Part shown: positions 1 to 8,835 of the stretch, piece after piece
Position numbering within the stretch: position 1 is the first letter of the stretch
How the letters are laid out: the number at the start of each line of letters is the position of its first letter
Origin: Verrucomicrobiales bacterium
GTDB taxonomy: Bacteria > Verrucomicrobiota > Verrucomicrobiia > Limisphaerales > UBA9464
Assembly: GCA_005805505.1 (NCBI GenBank)
Contig: SYMJ01000040.1
Span: forward strand, 1-45,793
DNA length: 45,793 nucleotides
Direction of reading: 5' to 3'
Notes under the pieces: model-generated
Databases searched by the model: none
Told to the model about the DNA's origin: nothing
The model's input: the letters and a program-made list of their open reading frames with translations, nothing else
Program-made: the position numbers and the translations under genes

Positions 1-1070
1 CGACCGAATTCGCCCATCACCACGACGAGCGTTTCCTTCAGCGTGCCGCGCTCGTGCAGGTCGTTGATCAGCGCACTCAAACCCCGGTCGAAATCGGGCA
101 GCTTCTTGTCGAGGCTCTCAAAAATCTTCGCATGATGATCCCAGCCTCCGTAGTTCACGGTGACAAAGCGCACCCCGCTTTCCACCAGACGGCGGGCCAG
201 CAGGCAGCTTTGTCCAAACTCGCTCCGACCGTAGGTGTCGCGCAAAGCCTCGGATTCTTTCTCGAGGGCGAAGGCGTTCTGGGCGTCGGGCGACAAGATC
301 ATGTCGGTGGCCTTCTGAGCGAACTCATCGTAGGTGGCCATCTGGTCGTTGCCGCGGATGTGTGCCGAGAGGGTGTCCACCGCCTGAAGCAAGGTGCGCC
401 GGCGTTCCAAGATTTTGGGTGTCAGCTGGGCCGGGCAGGCTAGATCGCGGACCTTCCAAGATTTGTCGTTGGGATTCCCGGCCTTGAAGGACTCGTAGCG
501 GCCTCCAAGCCACGCGCTCTTTCCGAGTTCCCAGGTGAAACTGGGGTTCTTGGGCACAGCGATGTAAGGAGGCACTTTTCCGATGAACCCTGTCTCATGC
601 GCAACGATGGCACCCATCGCTGGATGATCCCCGAACGGTGTACCAAACTTGCCTGAAAGAACCCAGTTGGTCGCGGTCTCGTGGTGGTCGTTGTCATGCG
701 CGCACGAGCGGACCAGGCAAACCTTGTCCATCGTCTGCGCCATCTTGGGCAGGAGGTTGCCCACCTTGAGGCCGGTGACGTTGGTGGGGATCTCAGTGTA
801 CTTGCCGCGGATTTCCTCAATGGCTCCGGGCTTCAGGTCAAAGGAATCGTGATGCGAAAGGCCGCCTCCGAGGTAAACCAGCAACACCGACTTGGCTCGG
901 GGCCCTTTGCGAATCAATCCGTTGGCAGAACCAGCTAGAGCGCTCTCCCAAGAAAGCACGCTGGGCAGCGAGAGCCCCAGCGGAGCCAGTGCACCCAGGC
1001 GCAAGAAGCCTCGTCGCGAGAGTCCGTTGCATTGGGTTGCATGCCGGGAGGCGAGGGAGATGTCGATCAT
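1..1070 (-). CDS. DUF1501 family protein (3' end outside window)
   Basis: The minus-strand frame is open from an ATG at 1070 to the window edge, giving about 356 codons; the ORF track misses it because no stop lies in the window. The N-terminus has a Tat-like signal (LSRRGFLRLGALAPLG). The body shows DUF1501 hallmarks: VLLVYLGGGLSHHDSFD near the start, CLVRSCAHDNDHHETATNW, then RLVESGVRFVTVNYGGWDHH and VVVMGEFGR at the edge. DUF1501 proteins are exported members of the sulfatase/alkaline-phosphatase-like superfamily and are nearly always encoded beside a DUF1549/DUF1553 partner, here 18 bp upstream. The substrate is unknown. The start was chosen because it precedes the twin-arginine signal and fits the short gap after the partner stop. 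Confidence 0.9.
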   Translation of the reverse strand, partial: MIDISLASRHATQCNGLSRRGFLRLGALAPLGLSLPSVLSWESALAGSANGLIRKGPRAKSVLLVYLGGGLSHHDSFDLKPGAIEEIRGKYTEIPTNVTGLKVGNLLPKMAQTMDKVCLVRSCAHDNDHHETATNWVLSGKFGTPFGDHPAMGAIVAHETGFIGKVPPYIAVPKNPSFTWELGKSAWLGGRYESFKAGNPNDKSWKVRDLACPAQLTPKILERRRTLLQAVDTLSAHIRGNDQMATYDEFAQKATDMILSPDAQNAFALEKESEALRDTYGRSEFGQSCLLARRLVESGVRFVTVNYGGWDHHAKIFESLDKKLPDFDRGLSALINDLHERGTLKETLVVVMGEFG

Positions 1071-1088
1071 GGCGTGACTCGGTTCTGG

Positions 1089-3878
1089 TTAGTGGTTGAA
1101 GGCGAACTCCTTCGTGTTGAGCAGGGCCCAAAATAAATCGGGCAGCACTTCCTCCGGAGGGGTCTCGGTGAACTGCTTCAGTACCCGTTCTAACTCCACG
1201 GCATTGGGGCGTCGTCCGACGGTGATGAGGTAGAGTTCTTCGACCAGTCGCGGCCCGTCGGTGGGGGTCTTGGCCGAGGAGATCAACTCCTTGAGCCGAC
1301 CTTCCGGGTGCTGGATCTTCTTGTTCAATTCCTCGCCGTTTTGGAGGTGTAGCAATTGCGGCAAGGTCACCTCGCCGCTGCGTTCGCAGGCGCAGGCCGT
1401 CACCCGCTCGCTGCGGCCGAAGAGTGTGAGAAAGTAGCTGCTGACGGTGGGTTCGGGCACTTGCACGGCACGCATTCCCACCGGGAAGCCATCGAACCGA
1501 TCGGGTACGCCGGTGGCTGAGCTAATGGCATCGGCCATGACCTCCGCAGGCAGGCGGCGAGCGTAGTAGTGCGAGTAAAACCGGGTGTCGGTTTCGTTGC
1601 CGCGCACGGTGCGTGCGCTGAGTTGGTAGGTTCGCGAATTGAGGATGAGCCGCATCACGTGCTGCAGGTCGTAGCCGCTTCCGACAAACTCTCGGCTGAG
1701 CAAGGCCCACAGTTCCGGATTCGAAGGCGGATTGCTGGCACGAAGGTCGTCCACAGGTTCCACCAGACCGGCTCCCAAAAAGTGTTTCCAGAGACGGTTA
1801 ATCATCGCCCCGGCGAAGTAGGAGTTGTTAGTCGAGGTGAGCCAATCGGACAACTGAGCCCGTGGATCGGTGTCGGCGCTGAACTCCATCGGCTTTCGGT
1901 CGAGGGGGCGTGCCTCGAGGTCGCGCAGGGTGCGGGGTTGCCAGGCGCGGGGGACTTTGTTCCGGCTTTCGGCCAGTTCGCGTTTCTTGGCAGTGAACTC
2001 GCGTTTCCGGTCGCGGAATTCGTTTTGGGCGCCTTCGAGTTGCTTCGCCCATTCATGTCCGGTCGTGGGAGTGGCAGTTCCGCTGTCATAGCCCAATGCC
2101 AGCAACTTGGCTTCCGCTTCCTTTAGTTTCGTTTCTGCCTCCTGCAAACGTTGAGTGCGTTCGCGTTCCTCGCGACTCATGGTGAGCAAGGTGGTGGCCC
2201 CGTCGGCGGGTCCCTTTCGGTCGAGGGTCACGCGATCGAAGAAGGCGGCAAAATGGTAGAAATCGTCTTGGGTGTATTTCTCCAACGGATGGTTGTGGCA
2301 CCGGGCACAACCGATGCGCGTGCCCATGAACGCCTGCGCGACGGCATCCGGCGCTTCGCTCTCGGTGGAACGCTTTTCACCGACCAAATACACGTAGTAG
2401 CCAATTTCCGGGTGTTGGACCGAATCGCCGCTGGCTGTCAGGACATCGCGTACCAGCGCGTTCCACGGGCGATGAGCGGCCACTTGATCCCGCAGCCATC
2501 CGTGGAAGGCGCGGACATTCTTTGCACCGCGGACGTCATGATCGCGTTCCTTGCGGTTTTGGAATAAATCCGCGAGTTGGAGTGTCCAGTAATCGGCGAA
2601 CTCGGGGCGCTGGAAGAGGGAGTCGGTCAGAGTTGCCCGCTTTCCCGGTGAACGGTCGGCTTGGAATGCTCTAACTTCTTCCGGTGTGGGCAGCGTTCCG
2701 AGCGTGTCGAGCATGGCCCGACGTAAGAAAGTTGCGTCATCGCACCGGGGCGATGGGGGCAGGTTCAACGACTGCAACTTAGCGAAGACCGAGACATCCA
2801 CCGGATTCTGAGCGCGGGTGAACTTCCATCCCTCGACCACGTTGGTGAACGGAATGGTCACTCGAACGATTTCAACCAGTCCCTGGAAATGGATTCGGAT
2901 GGCGGTCTCACCGGGACGGATCGCCTGAATCCGCCCTTCCGGAGTGACGGTGGCGATATTTTGGTCATTGGAAAAAAACTGAGAAAGCCAGGTGACGTCC
3001 CGGATGCGTCCATCGGGCCAGTGGGCGCGTGTTAGTAATTGCTGGGTTTCGCCGGGTGCGAGAATGCGGCTCAACACCGAGCGTTTTGCGGTCCGCGGAT
3101 CCGATTGTGTGGGAGTCGATGGATTGGGAATCCCGGCGAGGATTTCTAATTGGTTGGCATCGGTTTCCTCATCGGCTGGCAAGGGTCCTGGTGCTCGGGC
3201 GGCGATCCATTTCGCCAACGTGTGATGGTAGCGGGAGCCCTCGGCAAAGCGCACTTTACCTTCATGCGGAACGAGGCCTAGTGGCTTGGTGATGAACAGA
3301 GACTCTTCAGGGAAGGCGGGGTTGATTCGGCGTCCGCTGACATCATTCGCGACCCAGCCGTAGTCGTGTTCTGGAGCGTAACCTCGCAGCGACAATTTGA
3401 AGCCGTTCTGTCCGGCCAGCTTGCCATGGCATGAACCCATGTTGCAGCCCGAGCGGGTGAGCAGTGGTTCAATCTCCTGTCGGAACGACGGTGAGATTGG
3501 GTGGGCGGCGTCTTGCACCCCCACGGCGACACGGTGGGTTTGTCCCCCGAAACGGACCAGAACCTGGGCCGTGCCATCACCCACGGCGTGAACTAGGCCG
3601 TTGGAGGTGACTGTCAGGATTCGCTCATCCGTGCTGCTGAAGTGCGCCTCCAGTGTGACGTCTCGAAAGAGGTTGGTGAGCCCCGTGGGAGAATGGGTGG
3701 GTGCTGAGACTAGAACTCCGTGCACGTCATCCGATCCCCGCAAATTTATTCGAGTGGGTTGAACCCACAGCCGAGCGCCAACGGTGTCGTTGGTCAGTAC
3801 CAACCCGGTCACCGCAAACACAGCCATTCGAGCGCATGAGCGCCAGAATGCTCGCAGGGCCGGGCGGGGGGTGAACAT
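1089..3878 (-). CDS. DUF1549/DUF1553 protein with bacterial Ig-like domains and haem-like motifs
   Basis: 929 aa with an N-terminal signal/anchor segment. Two Ig-like (BIG2-type) stretches lie at about 40-120 and 270-345 (GLVHAVGDGTAQVLVRF; GRIQAIRPGETAIRIHF). Between them is a cytochrome-like segment with CNMGSCHGK, a CX4CH spacing rather than CXXCH, followed by GQNGFKLSLRGY. A DUF1549 region follows (about 360-560) with a canonical CARCHNHP motif, then a charged coiled-coil spacer (about 580-640), and DUF1553 to the C-terminus (NRLWKHFLGAGLVEPVDD, LILNSRTYQLSA). These PVC-specific proteins are exported and presumed to be redox or haem-linked, but their reaction is not established. It probably forms an operon with the downstream DUF1501 gene. 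The start is the only ATG giving a signal-like N-terminus. Confidence 0.9.
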   Translation of the reverse strand: MFTPRPALRAFWRSCARMAVFAVTGLVLTNDTVGARLWVQPTRINLRGSDDVHGVLVSAPTHSPTGLTNLFRDVTLEAHFSSTDERILTVTSNGLVHAVGDGTAQVLVRFGGQTHRVAVGVQDAAHPISPSFRQEIEPLLTRSGCNMGSCHGKLAGQNGFKLSLRGYAPEHDYGWVANDVSGRRINPAFPEESLFITKPLGLVPHEGKVRFAEGSRYHHTLAKWIAARAPGPLPADEETDANQLEILAGIPNPSTPTQSDPRTAKRSVLSRILAPGETQQLLTRAHWPDGRIRDVTWLSQFFSNDQNIATVTPEGRIQAIRPGETAIRIHFQGLVEIVRVTIPFTNVVEGWKFTRAQNPVDVSVFAKLQSLNLPPSPRCDDATFLRRAMLDTLGTLPTPEEVRAFQADRSPGKRATLTDSLFQRPEFADYWTLQLADLFQNRKERDHDVRGAKNVRAFHGWLRDQVAAHRPWNALVRDVLTASGDSVQHPEIGYYVYLVGEKRSTESEAPDAVAQAFMGTRIGCARCHNHPLEKYTQDDFYHFAAFFDRVTLDRKGPADGATTLLTMSREERERTQRLQEAETKLKEAEAKLLALGYDSGTATPTTGHEWAKQLEGAQNEFRDRKREFTAKKRELAESRNKVPRAWQPRTLRDLEARPLDRKPMEFSADTDPRAQLSDWLTSTNNSYFAGAMINRLWKHFLGAGLVEPVDDLRASNPPSNPELWALLSREFVGSGYDLQHVMRLILNSRTYQLSARTVRGNETDTRFYSHYYARRLPAEVMADAISSATGVPDRFDGFPVGMRAVQVPEPTVSSYFLTLFGRSERVTACACERSGEVTLPQLLHLQNGEELNKKIQHPEGRLKELISSAKTPTDGPRLVEELYLITVGRRPNAVELERVLKQFTETPPEEVLPDLFWALLNTKEFAFNH

Positions 3879-4097
3879 CCGAGGTAGTATGTTCCTCTGT
3901 GAATCCCATCTCCAACTTGTTTTTCGCCGCAGTGGCTCTTTTTCGGGGTTTTCGGAAAGGCAGTGAGTTGAGTGCCAAGGCCGAGTGTGGGCTACCGGCT
4001 AGACTATCTTCGCCTCACCATCGCTCGCAATTCGGATTGGCCGGAGGCGATATCCGATGGGAGCGGCAAACACAGGTGAACCACCCGTGAGCGCCCG

Positions 4098-5789
4098 TCA
4101 ACGCGTGGGATTTGTTGATAACCGATCTTCCAAACTGCGCTGTTTGAGGCTCTGGCGATGGGTTCTCGAGCGGTGGATCATCCAGAGGCTAATGAGAGGC
4201 CAGACGATCCATCCGAATCGGGCCGCGCCCTGAATCGGGCGTACGGCCATGGTCTCGGAATCGGCGAGGGACAACAGGGCGACGGGGGCCGACGCGGGCA
4301 ACGAGAACGGCGAGATGCCTGCGATCCAAATCCCCACGTGCAAGTAGTCGTTGTCGATGCTGGCGATGATCGCTCCGGCCATGAGCGGCAGTACGCCGAT
4401 GAAGAGCAGGCCTATGCCAACGGCTCGGCCCCCTTGGGCATCCAACAGGGCCTGCAGCGATCCGGTCACCGCGAAAAGGATCAGGCAGTGGATGATCAGG
4501 ATGTGAAGCCCTGCGTGATGGCCCGGAAACCAGCGCGATTCGAGCAGGGCATGGGTGAAGAGGTACCAACCGATGCCGCCGCAGAGTGAAATGATCACAG
4601 TGCAGAGGGTGGCCGAATCGGTGTCACCGAAGGCGGGAAGACGATCCTCGCCGTTCTTGAAGGCGCGCCGCCAACCACGGATTTGCCGCTCACGGTCTGG
4701 CGTGACGATGCCAGTAAGCACACAGGCTAGGCCGGTGGTGAACAGGCCGTACACCGCGATCATGGCGAGCGCCTCCTTATTGTCGGGCTTCCAGTCGAGG
4801 GCTTGACTCGTGAACCAACGAAAGCTTCGGGATGGAAATAAATCTCCGGGATCAATGAGCGGCAGTGCATGCCCGAGCAGCACCACTTGCACCGCAACAA
4901 AGGTGGCCACCGCCCAAAATTGGCTAAGCAAATGGGCTTCTTCCTGCCGCCACTTGCGGCAGAGCATCATCACGAACAGGCCGATCAGCCCGGCTTGGGA
5001 AAGCGTGGTGAAGACCACCTCGGGCAGGCCCAGATTGAAGAACCGAGGCGTTGGAAAGAAATTCTGACCGATGCGCAGCGCTGCGCCGGCCTTCTCGGGA
5101 AGGAGTTCGGGCAGGCTCTCGTAGAAGACCGGAGTGACGGTGAGGTACTTGAAGAAAACGAGACCGAATTTGGCCAACTGGGGAATGACGGTGTAGAGCG
5201 AGAAAACCATTCCGATGGAAATGAGGAAGGCCCAACGGCGGTTTCGGACGACGGTGCCGGTCAGGAGTCCGGTGGCGTGGTAAGTGACCGCGGTGGTGAA
5301 AAGAATCCAGTACAGCGGAGCCCAAGCCGAAGCGGGAACATGCCCCCGAGCCATGGCCCAGGCGGTGAACGGGAGGATGGAGGCGGCCAAGAGGTATTCG
5401 CGCAAGGGCAGGCCGAAGAGGTATCCTAATACCTTGGTCAGTGGGGCCATGGGGACGAGCCGTTGGTAGTCGACGCTCCCTTCGTCCCGTTCGGTGATCA
5501 TGCCGCCGGAGACTTGGGCGGTGCCCATGACAAACAAGATGAAGGCTTGCAGGACTAGCAGCGGGATGATGGCCGAGCGGGCGGCGCTGACCGGATCGGA
5601 CTCGCTGCGAATACCCAGTGAGTAGGAAATGCCGACGATGAACGCGGACAGCACCAGCGTGATGCAAAGCCCCAGACCCAAATCGCGGGATCGAAGCCGA
5701 GAGCGCACGTAGCGTCGCAGCACGGGATTCTCCCAGAGCCGCCAAGCGGAGACCTCGTTTTGGTCGGAGTCCGTCGTAGGGGCGTTCAT
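4098..5789 (-). CDS. ABC transporter permease, ABC-2-like
   Basis: 563 aa, strongly hydrophobic, with about a dozen predicted membrane segments (for example LGLGLCITLVLSAFIVGIS, LLVLQAFILFVMGTAQ, ALLSLADSE near the end). The second-segment region carries GGMITERDEGSVDYQRLVPM, a cytoplasmic motif common in ABC-2-type permeases that pair with a separate ATPase. Its ATG overlaps the stop of the upstream ATPase gene by 4 bp (5786-5789), so the two are translationally coupled. It presumably forms the membrane channel of an exporter or integral-membrane ABC system; the substrate cannot be read from the sequence. The 219 bp between it and the gene starting at 3878 holds nothing recognisable. Confidence 0.85.
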   Translation of the reverse strand: MNAPTTDSDQNEVSAWRLWENPVLRRYVRSRLRSRDLGLGLCITLVLSAFIVGISYSLGIRSESDPVSAARSAIIPLLVLQAFILFVMGTAQVSGGMITERDEGSVDYQRLVPMAPLTKVLGYLFGLPLREYLLAASILPFTAWAMARGHVPASAWAPLYWILFTTAVTYHATGLLTGTVVRNRRWAFLISIGMVFSLYTVIPQLAKFGLVFFKYLTVTPVFYESLPELLPEKAGAALRIGQNFFPTPRFFNLGLPEVVFTTLSQAGLIGLFVMMLCRKWRQEEAHLLSQFWAVATFVAVQVVLLGHALPLIDPGDLFPSRSFRWFTSQALDWKPDNKEALAMIAVYGLFTTGLACVLTGIVTPDRERQIRGWRRAFKNGEDRLPAFGDTDSATLCTVIISLCGGIGWYLFTHALLESRWFPGHHAGLHILIIHCLILFAVTGSLQALLDAQGGRAVGIGLLFIGVLPLMAGAIIASIDNDYLHVGIWIAGISPFSLPASAPVALLSLADSETMAVRPIQGAARFGWIVWPLISLWMIHRSRTHRQSLKQRSLEDRLSTNPTR

Positions 5790-6796
5790 GGCAGGAGAGG
5801 CGGGGTAGCAATGTCGACGAGGAGTTCCTCCAGTGAGGAACGTTTCTCTTCGAAGGTCCTCAGGCGTACCCGGCGCCGAACTAATGTTTCCAACAGCTCC
5901 GCCTGGGCTTCGTCGTCTCCGGTGAACTCGAAGGAGATCCGCGCGGATTCGACGCGCAGTTCACTAATTGTGGGCTGTTGGGTGAGCCAATCGGCGGCTT
6001 CGGACGGCGGCGAGAGCAGGCCGAGGGTCAGCCGGCGGCGTGTGTTGCCGAGTTGGGACCGTACTTCATTCACGCTCCCGTGGGCCAAAAGTCGGCCCCG
6101 GTTGAGGACGCACAGGGAGGTGCACATCTCGCTCAACTCGCTGAGGATGTGAGAGCTGATGAGGATGGTTGCACCGGTGGCGGCGAGGCTTTGCAGAGCG
6201 GTGCGGAGATCCCGGCGGGCCAGCGGATCGAGCCCGCTGGCCGGCTCGTCGAGAATGAGCACGCGGGGTTCATGCAGGAGGGTCTTGGCCAAGACCACAC
6301 GCTGGGTCTGACCTCTCGACAATTCACGGCAACCGTTGTTTCGCAGGTTGGACAAGCCCACGGTTTCTAGGCATCGGTCGGTGCGTTGGCGCCGCTGGTG
6401 TGCGTCGCGCAGCCCGTAGGCGGCGGCGTAGAAGTCGAGGAACTCCCACACCTTGAGATCGCTGGGGACCGGAGCCAGATCGGGCATGTAGCCCATCAAC
6501 CGGCGGGCTTGGCGGGGGTTTTCGGCGATGTCGATACCGTCGAAGAAGACATCGCCATGGGTGGGTTCCATGAGCGTGGCCAGCACCCGGAAGGTGCTCG
6601 TTTTCCCCGCGCCATTGGGTCCCACGATGCCGAGGATTTCACCGGGCGGTACCGCCAAAGTTAGGTCGTTGACGGCGACGAAATCTCGATAATCGACTCG
6701 CAGAGATCGGATGTCGACGGCGACACGACTTTCTCGCGCGAGGCCCCCGGCTGGGCTGCCCAGCGGTGTTGGGTTAGGGGCCGAATTCAAATTCAT
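5786..6796 (-). CDS. ABC transporter ATP-binding protein
   Basis: 336 aa. The nucleotide-binding domain occupies about residues 27-245. It has a Walker A (GPNGAGKTS), a Q-loop region (LMGYMPD), a signature motif (LSRGQTQRV, where RGQ replaces the usual GGQ), a Walker B (VLILDEPASGLDP) and an H-loop (ILISSHILSE). A C-terminal extension of about 90 aa resembles the accessory domain of CcmA/NatA-type exporters. The gene overlaps the downstream permease by 4 bp and the upstream coiled-coil gene by 23 bp, placing it in one transcript. It energises the permease at the inner membrane. The start is not certain because the first 25 residues are low-complexity; an internal start would remove the overlap with the upstream gene. 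Confidence 0.93.
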   Translation of the reverse strand: MNLNSAPNPTPLGSPAGGLARESRVAVDIRSLRVDYRDFVAVNDLTLAVPPGEILGIVGPNGAGKTSTFRVLATLMEPTHGDVFFDGIDIAENPRQARRLMGYMPDLAPVPSDLKVWEFLDFYAAAYGLRDAHQRRQRTDRCLETVGLSNLRNNGCRELSRGQTQRVVLAKTLLHEPRVLILDEPASGLDPLARRDLRTALQSLAATGATILISSHILSELSEMCTSLCVLNRGRLLAHGSVNEVRSQLGNTRRRLTLGLLSPPSEAADWLTQQPTISELRVESARISFEFTGDDEAQAELLETLVRRRVRLRTFEEKRSSLEELLVDIATPPLLP

Positions 6797-7796
6797 CCCA
6801 GTCAGCAGGCAGTTCCACGCCCAACTTGTTCATCTCTTGCGAGGCTTCAATGAGTCGTCGTTCGCGAGCCGCCTCGTATTTAGCCAGTTGATCCGGCCGC
6901 AGCACCGACCGGAGGGCGTCGCGCGGATGGAGGTTGGCGGGTGCGATCTCACCGGTCGCCCCCTCGAGCCGGATGGACGCGTCATAATCCGGAGACGACT
7001 GGGCCATGATGCCGAAGAGTTGATCTGTTTGCGCAGGGTCGAGTTGAACGAGGTTGTTAATTCGTTGCACTTGCATGTCGGCGTACTGCTGGACTCGCTG
7101 AGACCTTTCTTCCAGACGCTCGGCTTTGAAGGCTTCCAGTTGAGGGCCCGTGAGCAGGGCTTCCATCACCGGGTCCAGTCCTTCATCGGTGCGGTCATTG
7201 CGCATCGACTTCACAAGCTGCAAGTAGGTGGTGTCGTCGCTGGAAATGAGATCGTTCCATTTTTTTCGATCCGCCCGGGATTTTTCGGAGAACCACTTCT
7301 GAAGGGATTCTTGTTGGTTGGGGTTTAGGTCGTACTTGCGGGCCAGTTCTCCGATGAGGCTGTCGGCTTGCTGTTTGGACTTTTGATCCGCGATGCGCTC
7401 GAACAGCGGTGCCATGTCGCGGAGCAGGGGTTGGGCGGCGCGGAAAAGATCGTCGGAACTAACCGTGCGCCCCTCGCGCAGACGCTGGGCGATATCACGG
7501 CCCCGATCATAGGCGGTTTGCGCAGGCGTGCGCGACGAACGAGGTCGGGTTTCTTCGAGGGCCGCGATGCGGGTGCGTGCCTGCTGCAACTCGGTCTCCA
7601 AGTGCTGGATTTGTGCCTCTGGAGTCCCGGCCATCCCAGGTGTGCTGTGTTGGAACAGGCCGACACCTAGCCCGCCCACGGCCAGCCCGATCACCAAAGG
7701 CACCATCGCGCGGAGACCTTGCGTTGGAATCATAGAGAGAGGTAAGTCGGCACGAATCCAGCGCAAGAAATTCTCACTCCCGGCTGTGGACATCAC
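6774..7796 (-). CDS. Hypothetical membrane-anchored coiled-coil protein
   Basis: 340 aa; I do not recognise a named family. A short cytoplasmic N-terminus is followed by one membrane segment (AMVPLVIGLAVGGLGVGLF, about 30-48). A coiled coil follows (QIQHLETELQQARTRIAALEE), then an alpha-helical, charged extracytoplasmic region. The motifs LDPAQTDQLFGIM and LRPDQLAKYEAARERR resemble the LTxxQ-type repeats of Spy/CpxP-like periplasmic proteins. The start is ambiguous: GTG at 7796 overlaps the upstream ThuA gene by 23 bp, while an in-frame ATG at 7733 would still keep the membrane segment and leave no overlap. Its location between a ThuA-like gene and an ABC transporter suggests shared transcription, not necessarily shared function. 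Confidence 0.75.
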   Translation of the reverse strand: MMSTAGSENFLRWIRADLPLSMIPTQGLRAMVPLVIGLAVGGLGVGLFQHSTPGMAGTPEAQIQHLETELQQARTRIAALEETRPRSSRTPAQTAYDRGRDIAQRLREGRTVSSDDLFRAAQPLLRDMAPLFERIADQKSKQQADSLIGELARKYDLNPNQQESLQKWFSEKSRADRKKWNDLISSDDTTYLQLVKSMRNDRTDEGLDPVMEALLTGPQLEAFKAERLEERSQRVQQYADMQVQRINNLVQLDPAQTDQLFGIMAQSSPDYDASIRLEGATGEIAPANLHPRDALRSVLRPDQLAKYEAARERRLIEASQEMNKLGVELPADWDEFEFGP

Positions 7797-8652
7797 TGGC
7801 CGTGGGGAAATCGGTCGGGATGGGCAGGGTGACCCGGCCGGTGGCCGCCCATTCGGTGCCGCGCAGGAGGGTGGTGATAAAACCTACGCACTTTTGGGAG
7901 GTGAGGTCGGGGCCGTTGTTGTGGCCGAGGGCCGTGTGGAACACCCGACCTTGACCGAAGGCGATGGTGAAGAGGAGGGGCTCGTGCTTGCCGGTCCCGT
8001 GCGTCTTGGGGTCCGAAAAGGCCGTGGCCAAGACGGTGAGGTTCTTGGCCGGTCCGCGCAGGCGATCGTAGAGTTCATCCTTGGCGTGCATCCATTGCGG
8101 CGGGAGTCCCTCCATGATGGGGTGCTTCGGTTCGCGGGTGGTCATTTGGAAGGCGTGCTGGCTGCCATGGCTGCCGCCCGGCCCCGGCGAGGTGTCGCGC
8201 ACGATCTTGCCTTCCCAATAAAGCCACGGTCCGGATTGTTCGTTGCGCCCTTCCCAACCGCCGACGCCGATCATTTCGTTGTACTCGGGCCATTTTGCGA
8301 AGGCGTTGTTGGCGGCATGAACTGAAACGAAGCCGCCCCCATTGCGAACGAAGGCGACTAGGTTCGTTCGCAGTTCCTCGGGCCAGAGGTCGCCGTTGTA
8401 GTTGGAGAGCACCACTGCCACGCCGTCGAGCTTGGGTTTCACCGCGGCCATGTCACCGCCCTTGCTGGGCAGGGTGACAACCTCCACCGCGAAGCGTCCG
8501 GAAGCCTCGAGAACCTTCTTCAGGTGCGGCGTGGAGGATCGCCAGTCGTGGTTATTTTGGCCGTCGATGAGAAGAACGCGAAGTCGGCCGGAATCCGCGG
8601 CGAATACGGACATCGTCAACCACGCAGCAAGCAGCAGAACACGCTGGATCAT
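7774..8652 (-). CDS. ThuA-like domain protein, exported
   Basis: 292 aa with a clear signal peptide (MIQRVLLLAAWLTMSVFAADS). The mature part matches the ThuA fold, a class I glutamine-amidotransferase-like family: LRVLLIDGQNNHDWRSST at the start, VVLSNYNGDLWPEEL, FVRNGGGFVSVHAANNAF, then KHPIMEGLPPQWMHAKDELYDRL and GQGRVFHTALGHN. The family is named from trehalose utilisation, and in PVC bacteria it is often linked to secreted carbohydrate metabolism; its precise reaction is unknown. It is the first gene of the 8652->4098 cluster and is divergent from the PQQ-propeller gene at 8836. The 183-bp divergent gap probably holds both promoters, but I could not assign boxes with confidence. Confidence 0.9.
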   Translation of the reverse strand: MIQRVLLLAAWLTMSVFAADSGRLRVLLIDGQNNHDWRSSTPHLKKVLEASGRFAVEVVTLPSKGGDMAAVKPKLDGVAVVLSNYNGDLWPEELRTNLVAFVRNGGGFVSVHAANNAFAKWPEYNEMIGVGGWEGRNEQSGPWLYWEGKIVRDTSPGPGGSHGSQHAFQMTTREPKHPIMEGLPPQWMHAKDELYDRLRGPAKNLTVLATAFSDPKTHGTGKHEPLLFTIAFGQGRVFHTALGHNNGPDLTSQKCVGFITTLLRGTEWAATGRVTLPIPTDFPTASDVHSRE

Positions 8653-8835
8653 GGCCGGACGTTGGCGTTGGGAAGAGACCCTGACCAGTCATAAAAGACT
8701 GGGCCCGGCGAGCGACCTTGGAACGGGTGGATGCGTGGTCTCGCCCGGGCGGTAAGCGTTTGGGTGCGGGAGTTTTTTTCGGTGCGTTTTTCGATGGATG
8801 AGGAATTGTGAACCCTTCCAGAATCCCTGTTTCCC

